Origin: an uncultured Parabacteroides sp. | GTDB taxonomy: Bacteria; Bacteroidota; Bacteroidia; Bacteroidales; Tannerellaceae | Assembly (NCBI GenBank): GCA_937894065.1 | Contig: CALCST010000023.1 | Span: 186,001-250,000, forward strand | Length of the DNA: 64,000 nt | Reading direction: 5' to 3' | Part shown: positions 43,330 to 52,503 of the stretch, piece by piece | How the letters are laid out: each line of letters opens with the position of its first letter | Position numbering within the stretch: the stretch's first letter is position 1 | Notes under the pieces: model-generated | Told to the model about the DNA's origin: nothing | The model's database searches: none | What the model saw: only the letters and a program-made list of their open reading frames with translations | Position numbers and translations under genes: made by a program

Positions 43330-45465
43330 ATGAAGAGATTGCTTATATTGCTGTTGATAAATATATGCTCTTTTTCGTTGTGGGCGCAGATTAACACAGA
43401 CCGAGTGATGTCAATCGGGCGAAATGCTCTGTATTTTGAGGATTATGTGCTATCCATACAATATTTCAATCAGGTAATCAAGGCTAAACCTTGGCTTGCT
43501 GAGCCATATTTCTATCGTGCTGTCGCAAAGATTAGTTTGGACGATTATAAGGGTGCAGAAGATGATTGCACTGCATGTCTCGAACGAAATCCGTTTCTGG
43601 CTCAGGCATATTATGCCAGAGGTGTTGCCCGACAGAGTCAGGAAAACTATGATGGAGCAATTGCCGATTATACCAAAGGGTTGGAGTTCCGCATGGAAGA
43701 TCGTCAGATGATGATAAATAGGGCAGTAGCTTATATTCAGAAAGGTGATTTCGATGGTGCTGAAAAAGCTTTTGAAGAACTGATGAAAGCTCACCCGAGA
43801 TATTCAATGAATTATCTCTCAAGAGGTGCGATGTATCTTGAAAAAGGTGATACACTGAAAGCTCTTGCCGATTATAACAAGGCAATCGAAATGGATCCAT
43901 ATTATGCTCCGGCATATGGAAACCGTGCTATTCTGCATTATCAGATGCATAGTTTGGACAGCGCTTTGGTAGATTTGAATGAAGCAATCCATCTTAATCC
44001 CCGCGAAAGTGGATATTTCATAAATCGTGGTTTGGTTAGATATCAGCAGAATAATCTTCGTGGCGCAATGGCGGATTACGATCAGGTGGTAAGTATGGAC
44101 AGAGACAATCTTATTGCCCGCTTCAACCGCGGACTTCTCCGATTCCAGGTTGGCGATAACAACAGAGCGATTGAAGATTTTGATGTAGTGATAAATCTTG
44201 AGCCGGATAATTATATGGCATACTACAACCGAGCTTTGCTGCGTTACGAAACAGGCGACTATCGCGGAGCCGTTGCCGATTATGACGTAGTGCTTAATGA
44301 ATATCCTAACTTCTTGCCAGGATATTACAGCAGAGCTGAAGCCAAGAAGAAAATGAATGACCTTGCTGGTGCCGACAAAGACTTCTGGACAGCTTATAAT
44401 AAGGAGCAGCAGATGAAGAAGGACCGCGCAGCCGGAAAATCAACATCTTCTTCAGACTTGGCGGATAATGATGATAATAAAGATAAGGATACAAAAGACA
44501 AGCAGGAAGAAAATACTCGAGAGCAGTCTGATAAGAACATAAGCAAGTTCAACCGCCTTGTCGTTTATGATAAAGAGGAAGAACGACGCAGTAAATATCA
44601 AAGCGAAGTGCGTGGACGAGTTCAGGACAACAATGTGCATGTTGACATTGAACCTCAGTTCATCCTTACATATTACGAAAAGCCTGACCCAGTCAAGAAA
44701 CTTGTATATTATGACAAAATTGTTGAGTCATATAATTCAAAGATGCTGTTGAAGCGTAAATTAATTTTGACAAATCAGGAAGCAGCTTTGACTGAAGATC
44801 AGGTAAGTGCTCACTTCGAGTCTATAAACGAATATTCTGCACGCCTTGAAAAGAATCCTAATGATGCTGATTTATACTTTGGTAGGGCTATTGATTATAT
44901 GTTGGTACAGGATTTCGATGAAGCAATAAAAGATTTTGACCGCGTAATAGACATCAATCCGGAATTCGTAATGGCTTATTTCAATAGGGCTGTGGTGAGA
45001 TATAAAAAGTTAGAATATGCTTCGTCTCAGGAAGAGCAGACTTATGCCGAGGAGTTTATTTCCGGGGGAAATATGACAATGAATCTTGTTACGGGAAAAA
45101 CAAGCGGAGTTAAGAAAATGGGTGACGACCCTGTTACTGCAAAACTGAAAGACAACAAAAAGTCATACGAGTATGAAATGGTTACTCGTGACTATGATAT
45201 GGTTATTAAGTATGCTCCGAACTTTGTATATGCATATTTCAACCGTGCAAATCTCAGATGTGCTCAGCGAGATTATCGAGCAGCAATTGCTGATTATACA
45301 GAAGCAATATACAGAGATCCTGAATTTGCCGATGCATATTTCAACCGAGGTTTGGCTTATTTGTCTCTTGGCGATGCCCGAAACGGAATAGCCGATTTGA
45401 GCAAGGCAGGAGAGTTGGGTATATTCAATGCTTATAGCATTATTAAGAGAATGACAAGCAGATAA
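43330..45465 (+). CDS. Exported tetratricopeptide-repeat protein
   Basis: A 711-residue protein with signal peptide LILLLINICSFSLWAQ. Residues about 20-370 form some ten TPR-like 34-residue repeats (for example AYYARGVARQSQENYDGAIA, YMAYYNRALLRYETGDYRGA and MAYFNRAVVRYKKLEYA). A charged, low-complexity spacer (LADNDDNKDKDTKDKQEENT region) follows at about 375-410, then a long helical linker, and a second TPR block at about 500-700. TPR arrays scaffold protein-protein contacts, and this one lies in the periplasm or on the outer membrane face. The partner is unknown. It is followed 52 bases later by the polyamine genes, perhaps by chance. Confidence 0.88.
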   Translation: MKRLLILLLINICSFSLWAQINTDRVMSIGRNALYFEDYVLSIQYFNQVIKAKPWLAEPYFYRAVAKISLDDYKGAEDDCTACLERNPFLAQAYYARGVARQSQENYDGAIADYTKGLEFRMEDRQMMINRAVAYIQKGDFDGAEKAFEELMKAHPRYSMNYLSRGAMYLEKGDTLKALADYNKAIEMDPYYAPAYGNRAILHYQMHSLDSALVDLNEAIHLNPRESGYFINRGLVRYQQNNLRGAMADYDQVVSMDRDNLIARFNRGLLRFQVGDNNRAIEDFDVVINLEPDNYMAYYNRALLRYETGDYRGAVADYDVVLNEYPNFLPGYYSRAEAKKKMNDLAGADKDFWTAYNKEQQMKKDRAAGKSTSSSDLADNDDNKDKDTKDKQEENTREQSDKNISKFNRLVVYDKEEERRSKYQSEVRGRVQDNNVHVDIEPQFILTYYEKPDPVKKLVYYDKIVESYNSKMLLKRKLILTNQEAALTEDQVSAHFESINEYSARLEKNPNDADLYFGRAIDYMLVQDFDEAIKDFDRVIDINPEFVMAYFNRAVVRYKKLEYASSQEEQTYAEEFISGGNMTMNLVTGKTSGVKKMGDDPVTAKLKDNKKSYEYEMVTRDYDMVIKYAPNFVYAYFNRANLRCAQRDYRAAIADYTEAIYRDPEFADAYFNRGLAYLSLGDARNGIADLSKAGELGIFNAYSIIKRMTSR

Positions 45466-45544
45466 TACAACTTGTTGGAGGAAAGAAAACTTGTCATAAT
45501 TTGGAATAATATAAATTTTGAAACAATTAAAACTAGTAAATCCG

Positions 45545-46393
45545 ATGAGAGAATTTGGAGATTTCACATCAGAGTACACAGATTATTCTACGGCTGCAAT
45601 CGCCATTCTTCCTGTGCCATATGATGGAACAAGCACATGGATCAAAGGCGCAGATAAAGGTCCGGAGGCATTGCTTGACGCATCGTTTAATCTGGAATTT
45701 TATGATATAGAAACTGGAACTGAAGTATATAAGAAAGGTATTGCTACATTAGCACCAGTAACTGAAGATTCATCACCGGAAGCTATGTCTGCCGAGGTTG
45801 AAAAGGCTATGGACAATATTTTGGCAGATGGAAAATTCCCAGTTTTGATTGGAGGCGAGCACTCTGTCAGCATTGGTGCTTTCCGTGCCGTGGCTAAGAA
45901 ATATGATGATTTGTCAATCATCCAGTTTGATGCTCATTCTGATATGCGTGATGAATACGAAGGTTCTTCACATAATCATGCTTGCGTTATGGCTCGTGCG
46001 TTGGAACTCACTGACAGCATAACTCAGGTGGGAATCAGAAGTTCGGACACTAGTGAGCTTAAGAATATAAATCCGTCACGTATATTCCATGCTTATAAGA
46101 TAAAAGAACAGAAAGGATGGGAGAAGGAAGTATCTGCACAGCTTAAGAAAAATGTATATATAACTATAGACCTTGATGTTCTTGATCCGGCATATCTTCC
46201 GTCAACAGGAACACCGGAGCCTGACGGTCTGAGTTATCGTGACTTGTTGCGCACAATAGGACTGATTGTAAAGGAACACAATATTGTTGGTCTGGATGTT
46301 GTAGAGCTATGTCCTAATCCTGCAAGCAAGGCATCTGATTTTCTTGCAGCAAAATTGATATACCAGATATTGTCATTGGTATTCAATAAATAA
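45545..46393 (+). CDS. speB: Agmatinase/ureohydrolase family
   Basis: About 282 residues from MREFGDFTSEYTDYS; a TTG nine codons upstream (45518) could extend it. The binuclear manganese site is complete: GGEHSVSIG, FDAHSDMRDEYEGSSHNHAC and TIDLDVLDPAYLPSTG. The C-terminal GLDVVELCPNPASKA is typical of agmatinases. It should convert agmatine to putrescine and urea; specificity versus formiminoglutamase or arginase is inferred from the neighbouring polyamine genes, which use putrescine. It is the first of three cooperating genes. Confidence 0.9.
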   Translation: MREFGDFTSEYTDYSTAAIAILPVPYDGTSTWIKGADKGPEALLDASFNLEFYDIETGTEVYKKGIATLAPVTEDSSPEAMSAEVEKAMDNILADGKFPVLIGGEHSVSIGAFRAVAKKYDDLSIIQFDAHSDMRDEYEGSSHNHACVMARALELTDSITQVGIRSSDTSELKNINPSRIFHAYKIKEQKGWEKEVSAQLKKNVYITIDLDVLDPAYLPSTGTPEPDGLSYRDLLRTIGLIVKEHNIVGLDVVELCPNPASKASDFLAAKLIYQILSLVFNK

Positions 46394-46410
46394 TCGGGAA
46401 AAATGAGTCC

Positions 46411-46436
46411 GCAGGGTCCTCAATTCTGTACCCTGC
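46411..46436 (+). other. Hairpin between speB and the dehydrogenase gene
   Basis: GCAGGGT (46411-46417) pairs with ACCCTGC (46430-46436). No T tract follows, so it may be an RNA processing or attenuating hairpin and not a full terminator. Confidence 0.35.
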
Positions 46437-46460
46437 ATTCTATAATTATCTAATAAATAA

Positions 46461-47651
46461 ATGTCAAGAGTATTAATTATTGGTGCCGGCGGTGTGGGAA
46501 CCGTTGTAGCACACAAGGTAGCTAAACATTCTTGTTTTTCAGACATTATGTTGGCAAGCCGTACAAAATCGAAATGTGACCAGATTGCTCAAGCTGTAGG
46601 TGGCAACCGTATCCAGACGGCACAGGTCGATGCAGACAGTGTGCCAGAATTGGTAGCTTTGATGCGTTCATTCCGTCCGGACATTGTAATTAACGTTGCT
46701 TTGCCATATCAGGACCTGACAATCATGGATGCATGTCTGGAATGTGGTGTTAATTATTTGGATACTGCCAACTATGAGCCAAAAGACGAAGCTCATTTCG
46801 AATATAGCTGGCAGTGGGCTTACCATGATCGCTTCAAGGAAAAAGGTCTTACAGCGATTTTGGGCTGCGGTTTCGACCCGGGTGTTTCTGCAATCTTCAC
46901 TGCTTATGCAGCTAAGCATCATTTTGATGAAATGCAGTATTTGGATATTGTGGATTGCAACGCCGGAAATCACGGTATGGCTTTTGCCACAAATTTCAAT
47001 CCGGAAATTAATATCCGTGAGATTACTCAGAACGGTCGTTACTACGAAAATGGCGAATGGGTGAAAACTCAGCCACTTGAAATCCACAAGTCACTTACTT
47101 ATCCAAACATCGGTGCGCGTGATTCATATTTGTTGTATCACGAAGAATTGGAATCTTTGGTTAAGAATTTCCCAACTCTTAAACGTGCTCGTTTCTGGAT
47201 GACATTCGGTCAGGAATATCTGACTCACCTTCGTGTTATTCAGAACATCGGTATGGCTCGTATCGACGAAGTGGAATACAACGGTACAAAGATTGTTCCA
47301 TTGCAGTTCCTGAAAGCAGTTTTGCCTGATCCTAAATCTTTGGGTTCAAATTATCACGGCGAAACTTCAATCGGTTGCCGCATCCGTGGTATCAAAGACG
47401 GAAAGGAACGCACATATTATATCTATAACAACTGCGATCACGAAGCAGCATACAAGGAAACAGGCACTCAGGCTGTAAGCTACACAACAGGTGTTCCTGC
47501 AGCATTGGGAGCAGCTATGTTTGCACGTGGATTGTGGAAAGGCGCTGGTGTGTTCAACGTAGAAGAATTCGATCCGGATCCATTCTTGGCAGAATTGGGA
47601 GAACAAGGTTTGCCTTGGGTTGAGAAATTTGATATCGATCTGGAAGTATGA
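46461..47651 (+). CDS. Carboxynorspermidine synthase/dehydrogenase (saccharopine dehydrogenase family)
   Basis: A 396-residue protein with an N-terminal Rossmann motif (VLIIGAGGVGTVVAHKVAKH) and the saccharopine-dehydrogenase-type catalytic domain (GCGFDPGVSAIFTAYAAKHH). In the carboxyspermidine route it condenses putrescine with aspartate semialdehyde, using NADPH, to give carboxyspermidine. This role is assigned from the coupled decarboxylase next door and from knowledge of Bacteroides-type polyamine synthesis; the fold alone would not decide. Its TGA overlaps the next ATG by four bases. Confidence 0.88.
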   Translation: MSRVLIIGAGGVGTVVAHKVAKHSCFSDIMLASRTKSKCDQIAQAVGGNRIQTAQVDADSVPELVALMRSFRPDIVINVALPYQDLTIMDACLECGVNYLDTANYEPKDEAHFEYSWQWAYHDRFKEKGLTAILGCGFDPGVSAIFTAYAAKHHFDEMQYLDIVDCNAGNHGMAFATNFNPEINIREITQNGRYYENGEWVKTQPLEIHKSLTYPNIGARDSYLLYHEELESLVKNFPTLKRARFWMTFGQEYLTHLRVIQNIGMARIDEVEYNGTKIVPLQFLKAVLPDPKSLGSNYHGETSIGCRIRGIKDGKERTYYIYNNCDHEAAYKETGTQAVSYTTGVPAALGAAMFARGLWKGAGVFNVEEFDPDPFLAELGEQGLPWVEKFDIDLEV

Positions 47652-48811
47652 TAGATAAAGAACAAGTGTTGCGCGAATGGGACTTCAGTGAAGTACCATC
47701 GCCTTCTTATGTCCTCCATACATCATTGCTGGCTGCAAATATGGAAGTGATAGACAAGGTGAGAAAGGCAACAGGTGTTGAAATTATCGTAGCCCTTAAG
47801 GCAAATGCAATGTGGAGCATTTTCCCTGAATTGTGTAAACACAGCGACGGAGCCACTGCTAGTTCATTGGCTGAAGCTCGTTTGGTATTTGAGGAATATG
47901 GTGAGAAATCGCATACATATGCTCCAATTTACACTTCAGCTGAATTCCCAGAAATAATGGCTTGCAGCAGCCATATCACTTTCAATTCTCTGTCGCAGTA
48001 TGCACATTTTGGCAACGATGCTCGCAAAGCAGGAATTTCATGCGGCTTGCGTGTGAATCCCGAATATTCAACTGTCGAAACAGATTTGTATAATCCTGCA
48101 TCTCCAACTTCACGCCTTGGTATCCGTTCTGTTGATTTGATAGAACTTCCAGAAGGAATAGAAGGACTGCATTTCCATTCTCTGTGCGAATCACGTCCGG
48201 CTGACCTTGAAGGAACACTCAAAGCTGTAGAAGAAAAATTCGGACACTTCTTCCCACAAATAAAATGGCTTAATATGGGCGGCGGACATCTGATGACTCA
48301 TAAAGACTATGACGAAAACGAACTCATACGTATTCTCAATGAGTTCAAGTCACGCCATCCGCATCTGCGCATCATACTTGAACCGGGAAGTGCTTTCACA
48401 TGGGATACAGGTTGTCTGGTTTCAACAGTAGAAGATATAGTAAGAAACGGAGGAATCAATACTCTGATGCTGAACGTGTCATTTGCATGCCACATGCCTG
48501 ATTGCCTTGAAATGCCATACAAACCTACGATTTTGGGAGCTCATGATCCTGAAGAAGGTGAGGAGAAATGGCGAATGGGAGGCAACAGCTGTCTTGCCGG
48601 TGATTTCTATGGAGATTGGGCTTTCGACGGTGGACGTGAACCAAAAGTAGGCGACATGATTGTCTTCCGTGATATGATACATTATACTATGGTAAAGACA
48701 ACTATGTTTAACGGTGTCACACATCCGTCAATCTGCATCTTTGACCCAGAGAAAGGACTACGTGTTGTCCGCAAATTCGGTTACGAAGATTATAAGACCA
48801 GAATGTCCTGA
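47648..48811 (+). CDS. nspC: Carboxynorspermidine decarboxylase
   Basis: A 387-residue PLP-dependent decarboxylase of the alanine-racemase-like (fold III) class. The PLP lysine is in IIVALKANAMWS near residue 45. HFHSLCES and LNMGGGHLMTHKDYDE lie in the barrel, LEPGSAF and the later SCLAGDF region contribute to the active site from the second domain. It converts carboxyspermidine to spermidine (or carboxynorspermidine to norspermidine). Its start overlaps the dehydrogenase stop, consistent with one operon. The length matches NspC (about 375-390). Confidence 0.92.
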   Translation: MIDKEQVLREWDFSEVPSPSYVLHTSLLAANMEVIDKVRKATGVEIIVALKANAMWSIFPELCKHSDGATASSLAEARLVFEEYGEKSHTYAPIYTSAEFPEIMACSSHITFNSLSQYAHFGNDARKAGISCGLRVNPEYSTVETDLYNPASPTSRLGIRSVDLIELPEGIEGLHFHSLCESRPADLEGTLKAVEEKFGHFFPQIKWLNMGGGHLMTHKDYDENELIRILNEFKSRHPHLRIILEPGSAFTWDTGCLVSTVEDIVRNGGINTLMLNVSFACHMPDCLEMPYKPTILGAHDPEEGEEKWRMGGNSCLAGDFYGDWAFDGGREPKVGDMIVFRDMIHYTMVKTTMFNGVTHPSICIFDPEKGLRVVRKFGYEDYKTRMS

Positions 48812-48905
48812 ATCATCAGATTTAGTAAATCCGGAATATCATATTGATTTTATGTGTCAGGTATGTTATGTCCGGGATAAAATAACAACTAATAAAATAA
48901 GAATT

Positions 48906-49085
48906 ATGGAAACAAAAGACAAAGTATTGGCAACAATGAAAGAGGCAGGAACTCCTCTTAATGCAGGTAAAATTGCAGAACTAAGCGGAATCGACCGCAA
49001 AGAAGTTGACAAAGCTATGAAGCAGCTTAAGGAAGAAGGTGCTATCGTTTCTCCTGTTCGTTGCAAATGGGCTCCTGCAGAATAA
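48906..49085 (+). CDS. Small winged-helix-like protein
   Basis: A 59-residue protein from METKDKVLATMKEAG. The open frame extends back into nspC (48714), but that part is a shadow of the nspC end. LNAGKIAELSGIDRKEVDKA is a helix-turn-helix and EGAIVSPVRCKWAPAE a wing, as in one-domain MarR/ArsR-like proteins. It may regulate the polyamine genes or act on its own; no target site is evident. It is the last gene before a clear terminator. Confidence 0.8.
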   Translation: METKDKVLATMKEAGTPLNAGKIAELSGIDRKEVDKAMKQLKEEGAIVSPVRCKWAPAE

Positions 49086-49109
49086 TTTGAATCATTAAAA
49101 CTATACATT

Positions 49110-49152
49110 CTAGCCATGGTTTCTTATAAGGAAACTGTGGCTAGTTTTTTTA
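49110..49152 (+). terminator. Terminator after the winged-helix gene
   Basis: CTAGCCATGGTTTC pairs with GAAACTGTGGCTAG with little mismatch and is followed by seven T residues. The remaining gap to 49400 holds the promoter of the next gene and nothing else I recognise. Confidence 0.85.
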
Positions 49153-49267
49153 TGCAGGTTTGTTGGTATTTCTATTTTTATCGGATATTTTAATTGCCGG
49201 CAATAGTATCGATAATTTGGGTATTAATATCTGTAATTTATATACATTCCTTTATGTGCTATAGGAC

Positions 49268-49275
49268 TAAATTTG
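49268..49275 (+). promoter_or_regulatory. -7 box of the DUF3737-MalY pair
   Basis: TAAATTTG matches TAnnTTTG exactly, about 125 bases before the DUF3737 ATG. Confidence 0.45.
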
Positions 49276-49400
49276 CATAAACCGTTAAAAAACAGGTGTA
49301 TGAATGTGATGGCTATATAAACTTAAATTGTATAAATCCAAAATTACTTTCATAATAAACTTTTTGTCAGATATTAATAAACAATTTAATTTATAATTAT

Positions 49401-50267
49401 ATGAATATTATCAGAAATACCGAATTTGGAGGAGAACGTCCTTTGTTTGAGTCTCATAATCTTCGTTTGGAAAATGTGGTAATTCGTGCCGGTGAATCTG
49501 CAATAAAAGAATGTAGCAATATTGAAGCAGTAGATTGTCGTTTTGAAGGGAATTATCCTTTCTGGCATGTTCATGGCTTCACTATTGAGCGTTGCTATTT
49601 TGATGTAGGCGGACGTTCTGCCCTGTGGTATTCCGATCATCTGAAAATGACAGATACTGTTATCGATGCGCCAAAAATGTTCCGTGAAATGAGCGAAATC
49701 GACATTGAAAACGTGACTATGAATGATGCTGATGAGGTGTTTTGGCGTTGCAACGGAATCCGAATCAGAAATCTTATTTTGCATGAAGGAACTTATCCGT
49801 TTATGTTTAGCAATAATATTTATATTGACGGACTTGTGAGTGACAGTAAATATGTATTCCAGTATGTGAAGAATGTGGAAATTCATAATGCTAAGATTAC
49901 TACAAAAGATGCTTTTTGGGAAGTGGAGAATGTAACGATATATGATTCAGAACTAAATGGAGAATACCTTGGTTGGCATTCAAAGAATCTTCGCCTTGTT
50001 AATTGTCATATAACCGGTGAGCAGCCTCTTTGTTATGCTCATGACCTTGTTCTTGAGAATTGCACATTCGGTCCTGATTGTGATAGAGCATTTGAATATA
50101 GCACTTTGAATGCTGATATTCGCGGTGCTATTACAAACATAAAGAATCCTATGTCCGGATCTATAGTAGCTGATGAGATTAGTTCTATAACAATAGATGA
50201 AAATATAAAAGCTCCGGCAGATTGTGAGATCAGACTTAGAAATGGACATTCTTGTTTTACAAAATAA
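49401..50267 (+). CDS. DUF3737 right-handed beta-helix protein
   Basis: A 288-residue cytoplasmic protein (no signal peptide) made of short repeats of about 20-22 residues with alternating hydrophobic strands, such as FTIERCYFDVGGRSALWYSD and IYDSELNGEYLGWHSKNLRL. The pattern (LFESHNLRLENVVI, FRFEGNYPFWH) is that of the DUF3737 family, predicted to form a right-handed parallel beta-helix. No enzymatic activity is established to my knowledge. It is 12 bases upstream of a MalY/PatB-type lyase, and these two families are often neighbours, suggesting a shared function. Confidence 0.87.
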   Translation: MNIIRNTEFGGERPLFESHNLRLENVVIRAGESAIKECSNIEAVDCRFEGNYPFWHVHGFTIERCYFDVGGRSALWYSDHLKMTDTVIDAPKMFREMSEIDIENVTMNDADEVFWRCNGIRIRNLILHEGTYPFMFSNNIYIDGLVSDSKYVFQYVKNVEIHNAKITTKDAFWEVENVTIYDSELNGEYLGWHSKNLRLVNCHITGEQPLCYAHDLVLENCTFGPDCDRAFEYSTLNADIRGAITNIKNPMSGSIVADEISSITIDENIKAPADCEIRLRNGHSCFTK

Positions 50268-50279
50268 AAAGCGCAAACT

Positions 50280-51452
50280 ATGAAATATAACTTTGATAAG
50301 ATTATTTCCCGTCGTGGAACTAATTCCTATAAATGGGATAGTGGACCAGCAGAGAAAGATATATTACCTCTATGGGTAGCAGATATGGATTTTCGTACTG
50401 CTCCGGCTATTATCGATGCTTTGGAAAATAGAGTGAAACATGGTATATTTGGGTATGTACGTGTTCTGGACGAATACTATAAAGCAGTGATTCGATGGTT
50501 TGAACGTCGTCATAACTGGCATATTGAGAAAGAATGGATTATCTATACATCCGGAGTTGTTCCAGCTATCTCAGCTGTTATAAAAGCTCTTGCCGAACCA
50601 GGCGATGGTGTGGTAGTTCAGACTCCAGTCTATAACTGTTTCTTTTCCTCAATAAGAAACAACGGTTGCCGTATAGTTTCAAATCCTTTAATCTATGAGA
50701 ATGGAACTTATTGTATCGACTTCGATGATTTGGAACGTAAGACGGCAAATCCGGAGGTTAAATTAATGTTACTTTGTAATCCTCACAATCCGGCTGGCCG
50801 TGTTTGGACTCGTGAAGAATTGTGCCGCATAGGAGATATTTGTAAAAGAAACAATGTTACAGTTATTTCAGACGAAATCCATTGTGAATTGGTATTTCCG
50901 GAATATGTATATACTCCGTTTGCGTCAATCAGCGAAAGTCATCTGTGGAATTCTGTGACTTGTGTATCTCCTAGTAAAGCTTTCAATTTAGCTGGTTTAC
51001 AAATTGCTAATATAATTACTTGTGATGAGGAGGTTCGAAAACGCATAGACCGAGCTATCAATATAAATGAAGTTTGTGATGTAAATCCTTTCGGCATTGA
51101 AGCTACTATTGCTGCTTATAACGATAGTGAGGAGTGGCTTATTCAGTTGCTTGATTATATAAAAGCCAATTATAATTATTTGTGTGAATTTATCCATGCT
51201 CATATTCCTAATGTATATGTTACAAAATTGGAAGGAACTTATTTGGCATGGACAGATTGTCGGGCATTGAGACTGACTTCAGATGAATTGCAATCCCGTT
51301 TATTTGAAGAAACAGGTTTGTGGCTTAATAGTGGTTCGATGTATGGAACCGATGGCGAAGGTTTTCTGCGCTGGAATTTAGCTTGTCCAAACTCTGTGCT
51401 GCAAGATGCATTAGAGCGTTTCCGTAAATTTATTATATTAATCACACAGTGA
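50280..51452 (+). CDS. MalY/PatB-family PLP-dependent cystathionine beta-lyase
   Basis: A 390-residue fold-type I PLP enzyme. WVADMDFRTAPAIIDALENR, GVVPAISAVIKALAEPGD, LLCNPHNPAGRVWTREEL and the PLP lysine in SPSKAFNLAGLQIAN are diagnostic for the MalY/PatB branch of aminotransferases. Its members cleave C-S bonds of cystathionine or cysteine conjugates, giving pyruvate, ammonia and a thiol; E. coli MalY also has a regulatory role. The exact substrate is unclear. It is cotranscribed with the DUF3737 gene. Confidence 0.92.
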   Translation: MKYNFDKIISRRGTNSYKWDSGPAEKDILPLWVADMDFRTAPAIIDALENRVKHGIFGYVRVLDEYYKAVIRWFERRHNWHIEKEWIIYTSGVVPAISAVIKALAEPGDGVVVQTPVYNCFFSSIRNNGCRIVSNPLIYENGTYCIDFDDLERKTANPEVKLMLLCNPHNPAGRVWTREELCRIGDICKRNNVTVISDEIHCELVFPEYVYTPFASISESHLWNSVTCVSPSKAFNLAGLQIANIITCDEEVRKRIDRAININEVCDVNPFGIEATIAAYNDSEEWLIQLLDYIKANYNYLCEFIHAHIPNVYVTKLEGTYLAWTDCRALRLTSDELQSRLFEETGLWLNSGSMYGTDGEGFLRWNLACPNSVLQDALERFRKFIILITQ

Positions 51453-51520
51453 TTAAGCCTATATGTTATTTGAATATCATATACTTAAAACAATCTTAAA
51501 TTGACTGAAATCTTATTCTA

Positions 51521-51610
51521 AAATATATATAGTCATAGCAAAAAATATATACGGCCCCGCGCAGAAATATATACGGTTCTACGTTTAGCTAGGACTATAT
51601 ATATTTTTTA
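51521..51610. other. Large intergenic stem-loop
   Basis: AAATATATATAGTC (51521-51534) pairs with GACTATATATAT (51593-51604), enclosing a loop with the direct repeat AAATATATACGG (two copies) and the GGCCCCGCGC patch. A run of T follows (51606 onward), so it may be a terminator for the lyase gene or a larger RNA element. Confidence 0.45.
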
Positions 51611-51764
51611 TGCTGAAATAAACGTAAGCGTTTCTACGATTCCCCATAAAAACTAAAAATAACATATGACATTTTGTCATCCATCTTTGTGTGTTTTTTT
51701 CAAAATAATACGTTTAAGGAGTGAAATTCGATGAAAAAAATCATCAATTTTGATTGTTTAAAAA

Positions 51765-51868
51765 AATGATTGCAATGATTTTGGAAAATGATCATAATGA
51801 TTGTTCCAACTCTTCTAAATGATTTTGCATAATGATTGCAATCTTTTCCTGAAGTTTTTACAATCATT
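51765..51868. repeat. Cluster of AATGATT words
   Basis: AATGATT or AATGATTG occurs near 51765, 51774, 51796, 51818 and 51831, with AATGATC near 51786 and an inverted CAATCATT at 51861-51868. Spacings are about 9-22 bases. It could be a regulator-binding array. Confidence 0.45.
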
Positions 51869-52338
51869 TTTTTAACACTCCCTTTTTTAGGGATAAAACA
51901 CCTTTTTTTTAGCTTGATATATCATGAAAAACAAGCTTTTTTTATCAGGAAGGGTATATTTTATGGTATGATTATTAATATTATTTTGATAGTAATAATA
52001 AAGCGAAGTTTTGCAATATGTCTATTTTTTACAAGATTATCGCAATGAATAATTGTTTGTGTAACTTTTTTGCAGGTTTTAGATTCAAATTGTATTATTT
52101 GAATTTTACGAGAGTGCCGTATGTTTTGTTTTTGTAAAAAATGTACCGGAAAAATCAATTCTCATGAAGTTAAGATGACATTATGGCATAAAGTGGTGTA
52201 ATCTCAGATTGGACTTTGTTTTTATGAGAAATAAATAATATGGGTTTGCAGATTGGATAAAATTTGTTGTAGTTGGATTTTTAAAAAAGTTCAAGACAGA
52301 AAGTCTGAGAAAAATGAAATTGTAAAAATTTAACAAGA

Positions 52339-52373
52339 TTTGATTTTTTTTTTCTATATTTTTCAGATTTTTG
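52339..52373 (+). promoter_or_regulatory. Probable susC promoter
   Basis: TTTG (52339-52342) lies 23 bases before GATTTTTG (52366-52373), which matches TAnnTTTG except the first base. The implied leader is about 125 bases. Confidence 0.4.
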
Positions 52374-52503
52374 CATCCGCAACCTTAAAATTTAAGATTA
52401 TTAATATTTATGTAATGTGTACACTTAATTGAAAATAAATGTTTTGTTAATCTTATAATTGTAGGCTTAAATTCTATTACATAATTTGAAAAACTAAAAC
52501 TGT

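Larger units (their letters stand above)
51453..52503. other. Long structured intergenic region upstream of susC
   Basis: About 1050 bases without a supportable gene (a 70-codon frame at 51836-52048 is low in complexity and has no recognised features). It holds a large hairpin (51521-51610), a cluster of AATGATT words (51765-51868) and the susC promoter. The length and structure suggest a regulatory region for the glycan locus, because no sigma/anti-sigma or hybrid two-component regulator gene is adjacent. Confidence 0.45.

Noticed and set aside
48714..48905. Longer version of the winged-helix protein overlapping nspC
   Set aside because: The extra 64 residues are the nspC end read in another frame; the ATG at 48906 begins the conserved part.
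51836..52048. 70-codon plus-strand frame in the susC upstream region
   Set aside because: Hydrophobic and low in complexity, no promoter or domain, and embedded in a repeat-rich non-coding region. Probably fortuitous.
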